The notes beneath the pieces are model-generated. The model was not told the origin of the DNA. It ran no database searches and was given only the letters and a program-made list of their open reading frames with translations. The position numbers and the translations under genes are program-made. A stretch of 64,000 nt of DNA from Nymphaea colorata (Eukaryota; Streptophyta; Magnoliopsida; Nymphaeales; Nymphaeaceae): positions 1,806,704-1,870,703 of the forward strand of contig NC_045139.1 in assembly GCF_008831285.2 (NCBI RefSeq), in the 5' to 3' direction. Shown piece after piece: positions 49,101 to 60,557 of this stretch (positions within the stretch are counted from its first letter, which is position 1; each line of letters begins with the position of its first letter).

Positions 49101-50376
49101 TAAGTAGTGAGTTAAAACACCCAATACCTTTGCAGCACACACTTACACTTTCACGAAGTGAACAGGAGCTAAAACTCACCAGCTCACAAATTAAGCATAC
49201 GCTTAACTCACAAAGTAAACAACTCACTTGCACAAAGACTTGAGACTCAACACACTATGCCATTAAATGAAGAAGTCGATGGCTCCACCGATTTCCACAC
49301 TTTTTATTTTTATTATTTTATTTTCTTTAATCATTACATAAGTACCGAAAGAGGAAAAGAAAGAGGAGTCATTCCAAGAGAGTCGGTGATGACTCTTTAC
49401 ACAACGAGCTGTTCATCGGCATCCTGCGGTCGATTCTTTAATTCTTCTACAACCCTCCGAACAATCATTTCAACAAGCGGCGCCTCGTGTCTTCACAAAT
49501 TGCGATAGAAAAAAACACAAGAAGAAAGATGAGAGGTTTTGGTGCGCTAAATTGATTTCTACTAGTTGATTAAGAACATAACTGTTTGCAGTTAAATCTA
49601 TCAGGAATTCTGGATCTGGTTGCCAATTAGCGAATGCAGATCTAGTATGCAATCTCGCAGCTAAATCCGTGTCCAAGTAATGATAACCCTTTGATATCAT
49701 CTTAGAGTAGTTGAAATTATGGTTTTAAGTGTTTCATAAATGTAAAAGTAAATATTAGTAGACCTTTTAAGAACATTTAAAAAAATTAAAAAAAGGTTTT
49801 GATGCAAAGGTCGATCCAGGGAAACCGATCGTGGTAATCATGAACGGACATGAACTTTGAAATGACTACAAACTTGAAGAGGAATAAGAGAGGGTTCTTG
49901 CATACGCACCCATCTGCTACTTTCTCACTTTCGTAGCCAGAAAAGCCTGCTGCTATACTCAACGCCTCCCTCCATTTCTTCACCGTTTCCTCCTCCACCT
50001 TATCGTCTTCCTCATGCTTCCGGAAAGGGGCTTCAAACGGTCCTGTCTGGTGTCGCACATGGGTGGGCTCTGTTCTGTAGAAAACAGGAAGTATCAACCT
50101 CCTGCGTTCTCCTTCAACAGCTACCTTTACGATTCTCTCGATCTCCTGGAGACACCATTTGGAGTCGGCATAGTTGCCGGAGAAAATGGGTATGAAGATC
50201 TCCGACCTCTCGATCACCCCAAACAGCTCGCTCATCTCCTTGCCCCTCTCCAACCCCTCGCTGTCCCGAAATACCGTGGCAACGCGCTTCAGCGAGTGGT
50301 AAAGATGGTCGGTGAACGTCGTGCGCGTGTCCATCCCCCGGAAGCTGAGGAAGACATCGTACTCGGAGGAAGACAT
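46168..50376 (-). pseudogene. TNL E: degenerate TIR-NB-ARC-LRR pseudogene
   Basis: Homologous exons on the minus strand are 50376-49910 (TIR, fully open), 49490-47921 (NB-ARC, broken), 47263-46901 (linker, open) and 46779 to about 46168 (LRR, truncated). Lesions, in order, are a 468-bp solo LTR at 48934-49401; a P-loop changed to GMVRLGKTTGAKA; a 14-bp deletion at about 48722 that shifts the frame; and a TGA after VEQVEALD at about 48580. Further on are a stop after NCTSLK at 46390 and an LRR exon that ends abruptly at 46174, where it joins 3' flank sequence through AAGATCA. The TIR exon, with SKWCLQE intact, and a TATA motif upstream could still give a TIR-only transcript if read into intron 1. 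By lineage it groups with C, D and F. Confidence 0.9.
48934..49401 (-). mobile_element. Solo copia LTR inserted in the NB-ARC exon of TNL E
   Basis: The 468-bp block begins TGTTCAAAAAC and ends CTCTTTACA. It is flanked by GAACG (48929-48933) and CAACG (49402-49406), a 5-bp duplication with one mismatch. Genes C and D have the uninterrupted site TTCCAACGAGCTG. Its ends and internal motifs match the LTR at 1702-2286. No primer site or internal region is present, so it is a solo LTR left by recombination. The orientation given follows the LTR at 1702. Confidence 0.85.
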
Positions 50377-50438
50377 CGATTGGTAAAGATGGTTGGTTAT
50401 CCTCACACTCTTATGCACAAAGCAACCAGTTTCTCTCT

Positions 50439-50445
50439 TTTTATA
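50439..50445 (-). promoter_or_regulatory. Candidate TATA box of TNL E
   Basis: TATAAAA on the minus strand, 63 bases before the ATG at 50376, at the position equivalent to the motif upstream of gene C. Confidence 0.45.
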
Positions 50446-50579
50446 ACCGAAAGTTACGACGTTTTCTTTGCTCAACCTTCCCTCCTATGTCCGAAAGTTC
50501 AAATACCCCTAGATTCTCACCAAACTACAGCCTATGCCACGTAGTTTCCTAGTGTTACCCGCTGAATTTCATTGACTTG

Positions 50580-51110
50580 AATGTGGAAGTCTTTCTGACT
50601 ACTCGAATCTTCTCCATTTTTATATTGATAGCAGAAGAATAAAAAATAATTATTATTCACAAAAAAATCGAATGCATTGGACTTGTATAAAAAACTCAAA
50701 TTTAGTAGAACACTTATATATATATATATATAATATTTAAGATTCCTATTTAAAAATAAAAAACTTTTATAACACTGTCGTCGCCCCACTATCCATCATA
50801 GTTTTGGGGATGTTTGGATGACCCTGGAAACTGAATTTGTCAAAACCAGGTCTCTGGAAAACGTTGTTCACCAACTCCCGAGGGTATTTATGTCAAATCG
50901 ACGTTTGAGGAACAATAACGGTGGAAGCAGCGGATCACCAAATGATTGAGAGGCCCACGAAGGAGTATTAACGGGGAATCATGCTAGACTTAAAGACGTG
51001 CAAGATTGAGGCAACAAGCGAGATCTCCATGAAGTAATTAATCTGGCAGGGGAATCACGTAGAACATGAATAACGGTGACGGCGAGTCTAATCACTGCCA
51101 GCCATGTTAA
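50580..51110. repeat. Upstream repeat, third copy, 5' of TNL E
   Basis: Matches the tandem copies at 33580-34830 through GGAAACTGAATTTGTC, GGTGGAAGCAGCGG, CAAATGATTGAGAGGCCCAC and GACGTGCAAGATTGAGGC. It lacks the hAT-like insertion, so it shows the empty site. Confidence 0.75.
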
Positions 51111-52974
51111 TATTGCACATATATATAGCAGTCTGCTCCACTGAGGACAAGCTTCCTATAATCCTGTAAATACAACGTTCTAGTTCCCAAGAAGCGGGCT
51201 GGGGCATTCCCCCTTCCATTAATACAAGTTTCTAGTTAAAAAGAGGCGCATTACAAAGATCCAAGATAGGCGTTCTTAAATGGGGAAGTCTTTCTTAACA
51301 ATTAAATGTTTTTCATCCTGCTTCTGTTTATATTGATAGGAGAAGAACCAATATGAACATTGTTCTACAAGAAACAAAGAAAAGAAAAAAAACAAAGCAA
51401 AGTCAAGATGGTACACCTAATCTTTTCCGATATGGAAAACTATATACTATCGAAGGTTTTGTTGGATGCCATCATACGGCTTTACCGCATGCATACAGCC
51501 AAATTTATTTGGGCTGTATAAGTAGGTGAGCCATCTCAAACTTTTTAAGTGGAAGCCAAGTGGGGTCGGGTGGAGCTCGAGCTGACCCAACTTGTTGTAG
51601 TTAAGAAAACTTGTTGCAATTATAGTTACTATTTCTATATCCAATAATCAAATATTGAACATAGTTACACTGCTATATGAAGCACTGATTAATTTTATCA
51701 GGTGAAGGGGAATTACAACCTGTTTTCCAAAACTAAGGAAACATCAGAATACACCAAAACCATATGATAACACTTCATGTGAAATGTGCTGACTGCTAAA
51801 GGCACGAACGTCACATAGCTAAGTGTGAAAGGCTGGAAACAGGTTGGTGGTTGGATCGCTTTACTCTTTAAAGTTATTTCTTCGATCTGCAATATTGCCA
51901 AGCATGCCACATTCTTGCATCCAAATGAAGATGACATGGATCATTCAATGGGAATTCAGGAATGCAATTATTCACGTATAAATACTCCTACTGCCAGGTT
52001 TCCAAGGGGACTATTTGGCAAATGTAACGTTATGTTACTGTTTTATATATCTATCCAAAACTTAGGACAGATTTATATATATCTATCCAAATATTCAAAT
52101 AGGTTTACAGAACATTTTTTAGGTTTACAGAAAGTTGTTTAAAATGTTTCATGAACCTATCCAAATATTTGGGCAAAATACATGGAACGATGTATCAAAC
52201 AACCTCAACGTCGTCAAAATAATGTTGTTACTGTTACCGAACGACCTCAAAGTGTGTCAGTCCTTTGATAATTAATGTTAATGTTCATAAATAACTGCTC
52301 GATTTTTTATACATTTAAAATAATACAGAATAACGAGAAAAAAGCTGATATTTTTAAAAAACATTTGAGTGGCTGAAAACGTTAAAAATGAACAAAAATA
52401 CTGTTTTAATCCTAAACAAAAAAGTTTCTTTAAAAAAAAAAAATCCACAAATCACATGTTTAGAAGCAACGATTTATTAACAATTTCACGTCTCTCCACA
52501 GGTCACTGGTCTTTCGCCTTTCGTCTTTGTGGTTACACAATAAAAGCAATTGAACCTTACCCAAAATTGTAGATAATGAAACTTCTCTATTTAAACATAT
52601 TTTCTTATAAAAATAAAAAAAATCAAAAATATATTTAATCTTTCTTGTATTTAGAAAGCTTGTGCATGTGGATGATCTTATGAACTTACAAGACTTGCCG
52701 TCGATGTCAAATGGAAGCTTCCCCATATCCGTGTCGCTATAAGGACACGGCAAAATGGATACTTGGATATTTTTGGATCTAAATTGATCTACTTATTTTT
52801 AGTGGATACGAAGAACAAGAGACGAAGACAACCAAAGCAAAAGTCTTTTTCTTTAGAAAAAGGAAAAATGATGAGAACTCAAGGAAGCCGAGGACTAGCA
52901 TGGAACTCGACGGATCCCGGCGTTTTGTCCAGTTAAACGGATCGTTTCAGTACATAAGTTCGGGTAATGGTGGT
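51111..52974. other. Intergenic, no gene seen
   Basis: No coding sequence is convincing. CACGGCTTTACCGTATGCAT-like sequence at about 51475-51505 recurs at about 60680-60710, indicating a dispersed repeat. Near 52060-52150 there are short local repeats (ATATATCTATCCAAA, AGGTTTACAGAA). Confidence 0.3.
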
Positions 52975-53800
52975 TCAAACTTTTTTTCTTCATCTGACTC
53001 TAATGTTCGAATTTTGGGTTTCGGATCTTGGTGGGTCCGGTTACCGTCTCCTATCTATCAAACACAAAACGTCCTCGAAGCTTCCAACATTTTCGTCTAC
53101 TTTTACGACTTTCCTTTTCTCGGGCAGCTGCGCTCATTTTTTTCTAAAAAGTGCAAACGGCGGTCTTTTTTTCGTTCATGATTAGAAATGTCAATATATG
53201 CTATTTAAAATGGATATTCAAAAGAACTGATGAAAAAATCATGAAAAAAAAAGTTTAATATCCAATTAAGAAATCAAATTGAATTCAAATTAATAAATGG
53301 CTTCACATTCAAATTTAGATTTGAATATGCATAATGTTCAATATGCATAATGTTCTCTCTCGTTTCGGCCAATTGGGGAGCGGCCGAGTTGGGTATCCCT
53401 TTGAGAGCCAATGAAGACCCTGTCCGGTTACATAGAAACATTGTATCTTATGGGTCCATGATATGCTGGTCAGTTCCGATTTTGGTTTCAAATAATGAGA
53501 TTTGGATCCAAGTTTGAGTCGGGATCCAATTACATAAACATGACAACAATTTTATCAGATGTTGCTGGAGTACTCAGGTATCCTCACATGGAACTCAGGT
53601 ATCCTCACATGGAACTCAGCCACGTGGCACAGGTCAAACCGGAGACAGCCGGCACGCATGCTTTGTGCTTCGCTGGAATGGTCATTTGGACTAAATGGAT
53701 CTTCAAATATTGGAAAATAAATTCAGTGGTTTTTAGAGTTTCATAAATTTAAAAATGGATACTACTAGATGTTTTAGAACCAAATTAAGTCGTGATGATC
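52975..53800. repeat. Cluster repeat, copy 3 (3' of TNL F)
   Basis: Same block as 26460-27290 and 35060-35920. This copy has two small internal tandem duplications, AATATGCATAATGTTC at about 53327-53352 and GGTATCCTCACATGGAACTC at about 53577-53617, that the others lack. Confidence 0.8.
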
Positions 53801-54215
53801 ATTAATCGAATTTATGAACACGTTCCGATTGATTGATGAGGTAAAAGTGGGCTTGCTCCAAACTGTGATACTTGGATCCAAACTTTATATCAGAACCTTC
53901 GTTGAGGCCGAAACCTTCAACACAAATTTCGTTCCGTGTGAAGAAGCAAGTTTCCTCTCTCCGGGCCTTCATCCATTCAGCCGCCTTGACCGTTCCTCTT
54001 TCCGTATCATCTTTCCGGACGCACGCCTTGATCACATTTTAGTTGTTTCCAATAAAATATGGCTGATGATATATATGACTTACATGCATGGTTGAATCGG
54101 TAAGAATCAAATCTTCACCCGATATAAAAAGTCCCATTTATTCAGCTACCAAACTCGACCTTTCTAGTCTGATTCTTCACGCACCAAATCAGACTAGAAG
54201 TATGTTCATGAATAA

Positions 54216-57200
54216 TTAGTTGATATCATTTTGATCTACTTGCCATTCTCCATGCAGGAGAAGCAAGTCTTCGCTCAGTTCATCTGGCATGTGTTCCAGT
54301 CTCCTACATCCTCTTACAGCCAACAATTCTAGCTTTCGTAACAAAGCTATTGAGCTTGGTAGCTCCCGGATATCAGTGCCATCAAGGAGAAGCTCAGTCA
54401 GGTTTTCTAAATTTCCAATCGAAGATGGCAATCTCTCGAGACACCGGCAAGAACCAAGATGTAATATCTTCAGCTTTGTCAGCCGTCCCACCGACTCTGG
54501 CAATTCTACCAATGACGTTTCTTGCAAGAGAAGCTCGGTGAGTGATACAAGATCTCCGATGCAATCAGGTAAAACTTGGACTCCGTTACAATGTGAAAGG
54601 TTTAGGTGCCGGAGTTTTGTTAGTGATCCTATGGTGCGAGGCAGTTCTCTGATTAACGGGCACTTTGAGAGCGAAAGCTCTTCCAGAAGTAACAAGTCTG
54701 CAATCCATCCTGGTACTTCTGCTAGCAGTTGGCAGTCATCGAAGTTCAATATGCGAAGATTTTTTTGGAGAGAAATGGAGACCGGCAACTCCTGCATCCT
54801 TGATCCCGAAAGATCAAGCTTTTTTAAATGGTGTTCATCATCGACCACCCTGCCCGATGGATCAAAGTCCATCCTGCCCAATTTGTCAAAGTCCATCCCG
54901 CCGAATGCGGGAAAGCAAATCCTGCCCGATGCCTTTGCGTCAATATCGAGATCGCCCAATGCTGGAAAGCCGCCCAAGCCTGTCCCGGACCCCCCGTCAA
55001 AGTACTTCCCCTCTTCCGTGCACCATTCATCGAGCTTTCTATGATGCTGCCCGTGACACGGGCACCTTCTGAGGAACTTGAGCACTTGCTTCAAATTATG
55101 AGAGACAACACGCTTAAGCTTTTTCATTGTACCTAATTTAGACGGAGTATGCTGCGATACAAGCGGAGCCATTCTACCGTCACTGTAGATATCGGAAACG
55201 CTATGACCTGTTCGAAGCTCTTCCCTTGAAGCTGATCCTTTCAAGCTGGTGCAATTGGAAGCGTCAAGTTGCAAGAGGGATGCCGGTCGATCAGGCAGCC
55301 TTTCCAAGCTAACGCAGTTCGCAAGGTTTAGCTGTTCGAGTGAAGTCAAGCCAGATATACAGTCAGGCAGCTCCTTCAACTTTCCACAGCTTCTCATGCT
55401 CAATACGACCAACATCTTGAGATTTGCTATGGATTCATGCACCTTAACCAAATTATCACAGCGATCCAGCACCAATTTCTCTAAATTAGGGAACGCAGAT
55501 AGATCAGGAGTAACGGTTAACTCATTGCAGGCAGTCAGATCAAGAAATTTCAGCTTACCAAAGACTGTTCCATTTTCTTTTCTTTGTTTCATATGGTTTG
55601 GTTGCTCGCCAAAATCCTGACATAAACGAGAGAGAGCGAGTGAGAAAGGGTGATCGTCATTTATCTTCTGTAACGCCAGCAGCGGCATATGAAACAAATC
55701 TAAATGGATTAATCTACTTAATAGGGAACTGACCTTGTTGCCCGAAGACCATTCCGGCTTCTTTCGAAGTTGAATAATGTTGCTATATGACAGATCCAGA
55801 GCAGCAATTTTCTTCAAATCAAAATCAGGTGGGAGGAATTTCAACGGGCACCCTTGCCATTGGAGCCACTTGATACTTTTAGGCATGCTTTTGTATCCAC
55901 CCATTAAGTTCACATAATTGATCATAAGCAATCTAAGTTTGTCCATCGAGGCAAAGCCGCCAGCTTCCACAGGTCTGATCTCCTCGTCACTATCATCGTC
56001 ATTATCAGTGTGGTCATTACCGTTTGCTCCACGCAGTGCCATATTTTTTCCATCCTTTTGCATGGTAAGGCCGATTCCTTCTATTTTACTTGTTCCCTGG
56101 TAATCCAACAAAAAAATTTCAGAGAACATAAAGTAGAGAGAGAGTGATGGGGGGAGGATCTACTTCTACAGGAACACACCACAGTTTCTAAAGACCACTA
56201 GTTTCTCGCTACCTAGGGTAGGAACTCGTTTAAAAAGTTCTGAGTTACAGTATTATTTAAAGTTTTTAATTGCTTGTTTAAGTAAGATCACAAACTTCAA
56301 ATGTCTTTAAAAAGCTCTTAGACCACTGTCACGAATATGTGTGTTTTCTAGAGAAGGTAGAATAAAACATGAGGGGAAACAGATTAAACGGAAAAAACTA
56401 TGACACATTAACAAATGGCCATATGAGATCTTCAGAGTTTTAGTCGCGTTTCACAAAAGAACTGCTCAATAATACTTGATCGTGAATAACCTCCCTTATA
56501 AAACCCAAAACTGTGTTTGTGACAATACAAACCAAGAAGGTACTAGTGTTACCTTTTGCTGCTCTAGCACATTTATTATTTCTTCTTTGACCCACAGCCT
56601 ACTCTGCGTTTCTGGCCCTGTTCCAAGTTCTTCTCCAACAATACGCCTGCCCATTTCTCGCAGCATGTTAGGCAGCTCCAATTTGCCGTCAATGATTTCT
56701 ATGAGAGATTTGTCAATGAGAGCTTTAATCGAAAGTCTTGAGGAGAAGCCGCAAGCATCCCATATATAAATTGCAGTTTCTTCATCAATTCCACCGAAGA
56801 AGCACGCAACATCAAGGAAGATGGATCTCTCATCACTGCTATTTAAATCGTCGTAGCTTACCCTTAGCGTCTTGTAAATCTCGTCATCGCGAAGTCCGCT
56901 CCAGCGCTTCATTATTTCATCCCAATGCTTTGTGTCTCTGTTCTTATACAGAGTCGATGCGACTGTTTTAATAGCCAATGGTAAACCATCGAGAACGCTA
57001 ACAATGTTCAGGGATCGTGCCCTGTACCCATCGATCGGAGAGTTTTTTCCAAAAGCATACCGACTGAAGAGTTCGAGAGATTCATCTTGATTTAACGTTT
57101 TTGGCCCGTAGTTCTCATGTGATTGTTCCCAGCCATCCAGAGCATTAAGCAGTCCCTCATCCCTCGTAGTGATGATAACTCTACTGCCTGGATGGAACCA

Positions 57201-58544
57201 TTCCTGTTTTCCAGCTAGTGCTTCAACTTGCTCTACTCTATCAACATCATCAAGAACGATCAAGATACTATTATTCTGCAAAATTCTCTGAAGCATGCGA
57301 ATTCCTTCACTGGTATTGGATATTGTGATGGATTCTTTGAAGATATGACGCATCAATTGACTCTGTAACTTGACGAGTCCATCAGGTACGAGGCATTTTT
57401 TCCTGATATCACTTACGAAGCTATGGAAGTCAAATAGTCTGGAAATTTTGTTGTAGACAGCCTTTGCAACTGTTGTCTTGCCGAGTCCTCCCATTCCATG
57501 GATTCCCACCATTTTTGCATCTTTAGAGTTGATATCCAATATCTTGATGATATCATTTGCCCGTGACTTGATTCCAACGAAACGTTTATCTTCGTCCTGC
57601 GGTTGAATCTTTATTTCTTCTACAACCATCCGAACAATCTTTTCAACAAGCGGCGCCTCGTGTCTTCAAAAATTGTGAGAGAAAAAAACAAGAAGAAAGT
57701 TGAGAGGTTTTGGTGCGCCAGATTGATTTCAACTAATTGATTAAGAACATAACTCTTTGCAGTTAAATCCATCAGGAAATCTGAATATGATTGCCAATTA
57801 GCGAATGCAGATCTAGTATGCAATCTCGCAGCTAAATCCTTGTCCAAGTAATGATAACCCATTGATATCATTTTAGAGTAGTTGAAATCTGAGTTTATGG
57901 TTTTAAGTTTTTCAGAAATGTAAAAGTACATATTAGTAGACCATTTAAGAACATTTAAAAAAATTTTAAAAATGTTTTGATGCAAAGGTCGATCCAAGGA
58001 AACCGATCGTGGTAATCATGAACTTTGAAATGGCTACAAACTTGAAGAGGAATAAGGGAGGGTTCATGCATACGCACCCATCTGCTACTTTCTCACTTTC
58101 GTAGCCAGAAAAGCCTGCTGCTATACTCAACGCCTCCCTCCATTTCTTCACCGTTTCCTCCTCCACCTTATCGTCTTCCTCATGCTTCCGGAAAGCGGCT
58201 TCAAACGGTCCCGTCTGGTGTCGCACATGGGTGGGCTCTGTTCTGTAGAAAACAGGAAGTATCAACCTGCTGCGTTCTCCTTCAACAGCTACCTTTACGA
58301 TTCTCTCGATCTCCTGGAGACACCATTTGGAGTCGGCGTAGTTGCTGGAGAAAATGGGTATGAAGATCTTTGACCTCTCGATCGCCCCAAACACCTCGCT
58401 GATCTCCCTGCCCCTCGCCAATCCCTCGTTGTCCCGAAATACTGTGGCAACGCGCTTCAGCGAGTGGTAGAGATGGTCGGTGAATCCCGTGCGCGTGTCC
58501 ATTCCCCGGAAGCTGAGGAAGACATCGTACTCGAAGGAAGACAT
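54216..58544 (-). CDS. TNL gene F: TIR-NB-ARC-LRR immune receptor, open
   Basis: Proposed exons on the minus strand are 58544-58078, 57663-56553, 56096-55734 and 55616-54216. They total 1,114 codons with no stop and the same phases as C. The start is MSSFEYDVFLSFRG; an in-frame ATG at 58634 would add 30 residues. The TIR keeps SKWCLQE. The NB-ARC has GMGGLGKTT, ILIVLDDVD, GSRVIITTRDEG, GLPLAI and SIFLDVACFFGG; MHD reads LELPN. The LRR exon carries, between two LRR blocks, an insert of about 110 residues with repeated aspartate and glycine motifs (GGMDFDKLGRMDFDPSGRV). The C-terminus is eleven residues longer than in C and D because the TGA there is GGA here, giving LLLLHGEWQVDQND. Intron 3 is 117 bases and open in frame. 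The leader lacks 22 bases that hold the TATA motif in C and E. Confidence 0.85.
54835..55035 (-). repeat. Asp/Gly-rich imperfect repeats in the LRR island of gene F
   Basis: Imperfect units of about 27-30 bases of the type CCTGCCCGATGGATCAAAG are read on the plus strand. On the coding strand they give FDPSGR, FDKLGR and FPAFGG type steps. The same site in E (46195-46290) and D (37050-37135) has its own version, and in C it holds the proline-rich insert. Confidence 0.65.
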
Positions 58545-58870
58545 CGATTGGTAAAGATGGTTGGTTATCCTCACACTCTTCACACTCTTATGCACAAGGT
58601 AACCAGAAAGGTACTCGACTTCTCCGTTGTTCAACCTTCCCTCCTTTTAATATCTCAAGTTCTTACATAGCAATGTCCAAAGATACTCAAAACTTCGAAC
58701 ACCAGTAGATTTTCACCAAACTTTGGCGCGTGGATTCCTAAGGTTACCCTCTGTATTTCATTGACTTAAATGGAGAAGTCTTTCTTACTAGTTGAAACTT
58801 TTCCAACCGACTTCTTTTTACATTAATAGCATAAGAACCAGGATGAATATTATTCAAGAAGAAAAAAGGA

Positions 58871-59388
58871 GCCAAAAAACAACTGGCAAATAAATATATA
58901 CATGTAAATGAATTCCCCGTCAAGCTGAATTTGTATGAGGCTGCTTGACAACAGTACCAATTTCTTTTTGTTGCCTCAAAAATAAATAAAAAAATTATAA
59001 CAGACATATTTCAACACAGGCTGCTGCCATTGCCAGACAGTCCCAACTAATCGCCTGAGAGCCGAACAACTCAAAAACATGAGGTTCTTCTACATTTAAT
59101 TCCAACCATAAGTATAAATATTTGAAACAAGTTTCATGATGCTTTGAATTGCATAAAAGCAGAAAGTATCATAAGTTGCTAAAGTATTTACAATAAAACA
59201 AATAAAAGGCACTTGATTTTGAAGCACGACCACTTTAGTTTATGCAGGTCATGAGGGGTACGGAAAAGCACTGTCAGTTTGAGGCAGAGACATAAACGTG
59301 ACTTCACTGTTCTCTTTTCGAGCAGCAGATGCCAACTAAGTGGTCAAAATACTTTTTCTTTTTTTTTTAAGAAAAAAAGAATGAAGCG
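58871..59388. other. Intergenic, no gene seen
   Basis: Upstream flank of gene F. No coding sequence is recognised, only AT-rich sequence and a poly-T/poly-A pair near 59355-59375. Confidence 0.35.
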
Positions 59389-59681
59389 ACCACAGGTAGG
59401 GCTACTCGACTCAAAGAGCTCGAGCTCGACTCGACTCAAAGAGCTCGAGCTCGAACTCGACTCGAGCTCGAGTCGAGCTCCCTAACACAAGCTCGAGCTC
59501 GACTCGATTATACAAAGTCGAGCTCGAGCTCGACTCGCTTAACTCGAGTAACTCTGTTAATATCCAGCAGCGTCTTGCCCATTGCGAACTGAACTAAAAA
59601 TGCCCTCTGAGAATAAGCAAAAATAAACTAACTGAACAAGGACCTCTAAGAATAAGCAGAAAAACAACACATTTGCTCACG

Positions 59682-59785
59682 CCTTGCCCTGGGCCCATCT
59701 TCTTCTCTATCTTGGCCAGCATTTCACGGAGAGCACCGGCCACGTCCTCCATCTCCTTAAGCCTTCTCTTCATCTGACCCAATTC
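59682..59785 (-). pseudogene. Captured exon like PABN (nuclear poly(A)-binding protein) coiled coil
   Basis: The minus strand reads ELGQMKRRLKEMEDVAGALR then EMLAKIEKKMG. Plant PABN proteins have a conserved coiled coil of the type MK-RLKEMEEEAAALREMQAKVEKEMG just before their RRM. The piece starts after an acceptor (TTTAG) and ends at a GTGAGC donor-like sequence, as a real exon would. No RRM follows. Changes such as V, G and L at usually fixed positions suggest loss of constraint. Confidence 0.65.
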
Positions 59786-59866
59786 CTAAACAAAGAAAAA
59801 TCCAATTTCAGCTGTGTTGTGAATCGTTGTTAAAAAGTCCCAAATGAAAGAAACCCTAGCTCTAAC

Positions 59867-59991
59867 CTTGGAAAATGAAGTCTCCCGTCTGCAGCTCCGA
59901 CCATATCAGCGTCCATCTCGCCCTCCTCTTGCACGCCGTCCTCTTTGTAGACCCCATTTTGCCCCGACCTGCCTCTGCTTCAGCCTTCAGA

Positions 59992-60000
<9 letters not shown>
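59867..60000 (-). pseudogene. Captured first exon like PABN acidic N-terminus
   Basis: One minus-strand frame gives KEDGVQEEGEMDADMVGAAD, like the acidic start of plant PABN proteins. It ends at AAG before GTTAGAGC, a good donor, 82 bases from the next exon-like piece. The frame at the border does not join the next exon cleanly, so at least one indel has occurred. The sequence upstream (60000-60250, with a GA run, polypyrimidine and TA-poor leader) may be the captured promoter and untranslated leader. Confidence 0.55.
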
Positions 60001-60022
<22 letters not shown>

Positions 60023-60557
60023 GGAATTAGAAAGGGCGTGGGTGAACGACGAGCGTAAGGTGAGAGAGAAACGAGAGGGAAATTGATGGGAAGAGTAACG
60101 ATGAGAGTGTAATAATGAGAGTAAAGGGGTATGTGGCTCCGTGCGGGTTAAGGGAGTGAAAAGAAAATGAAGAAAATGTGGGAAAACTAAAAACGTAAAA
60201 CAAAATTAAAGCGAGGTTGCGCGGGTAAAGAGAGGGAAGAAAGAAGGAAAAGCGATCAGTCGAGTTTTACAAAGAACACCCACCATTCAATGTAAAACAT
60301 TTTACCCTAAACCGGTGAACCGGTTTCAATAAGTTAGTGTATCGGTTTTCAACATTTAACTCGTTTATAACGAGTCGAGTCGAGTATAAACGAGTCGAGT
60401 TCCTAAAACTCGAACTCGACTCGTTTATTGTTTCGAGTTTTTTTGTAAGCTCAAACTTGACTCGTTTATAAACGAGTCGAGCTCGAACCGAGTTTTTCCG
60501 AGCGAGTTCGAGTCGAGCCTGAGTTGGCTCGACTCGTTGTGCAGCCCTAACCACAGG

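Larger units (their letters stand above)
59397..60549. mobile_element. hAT-like element carrying a captured PABN-like gene fragment
   Basis: The 1,153-bp element begins TAGGGCTACTCGAC and ends GTTGTGCAGCCCTA. It is flanked by a perfect 8-bp duplication, ACCACAGG, at 59389-59396 and 60550-60557. Both ends carry dense CTCGAG / ACTCGA subterminal repeats (59400-59550 and 60340-60540). The unrelated centre, 59570-60290, contains gene-like sequence with two exon-like pieces on the minus strand. No transposase is seen, so it would be non-autonomous. The 8-bp duplication points to hAT, although the terminal repeats are short and imperfect. Confidence 0.75.

Noticed and set aside
51790-51850. CADC...RHERHIAKC, resembling a retroviral-type zinc knuckle
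   Set aside because: It has an in-frame stop and the His spacing is off by one, with no other gag or pol signal nearby.
58545-58634. N-terminal extension of gene F from an upstream ATG
   Set aside because: The extension is not conserved as protein among the paralogues, and the MSSxEYD start is shared. It stays as an alternative only.
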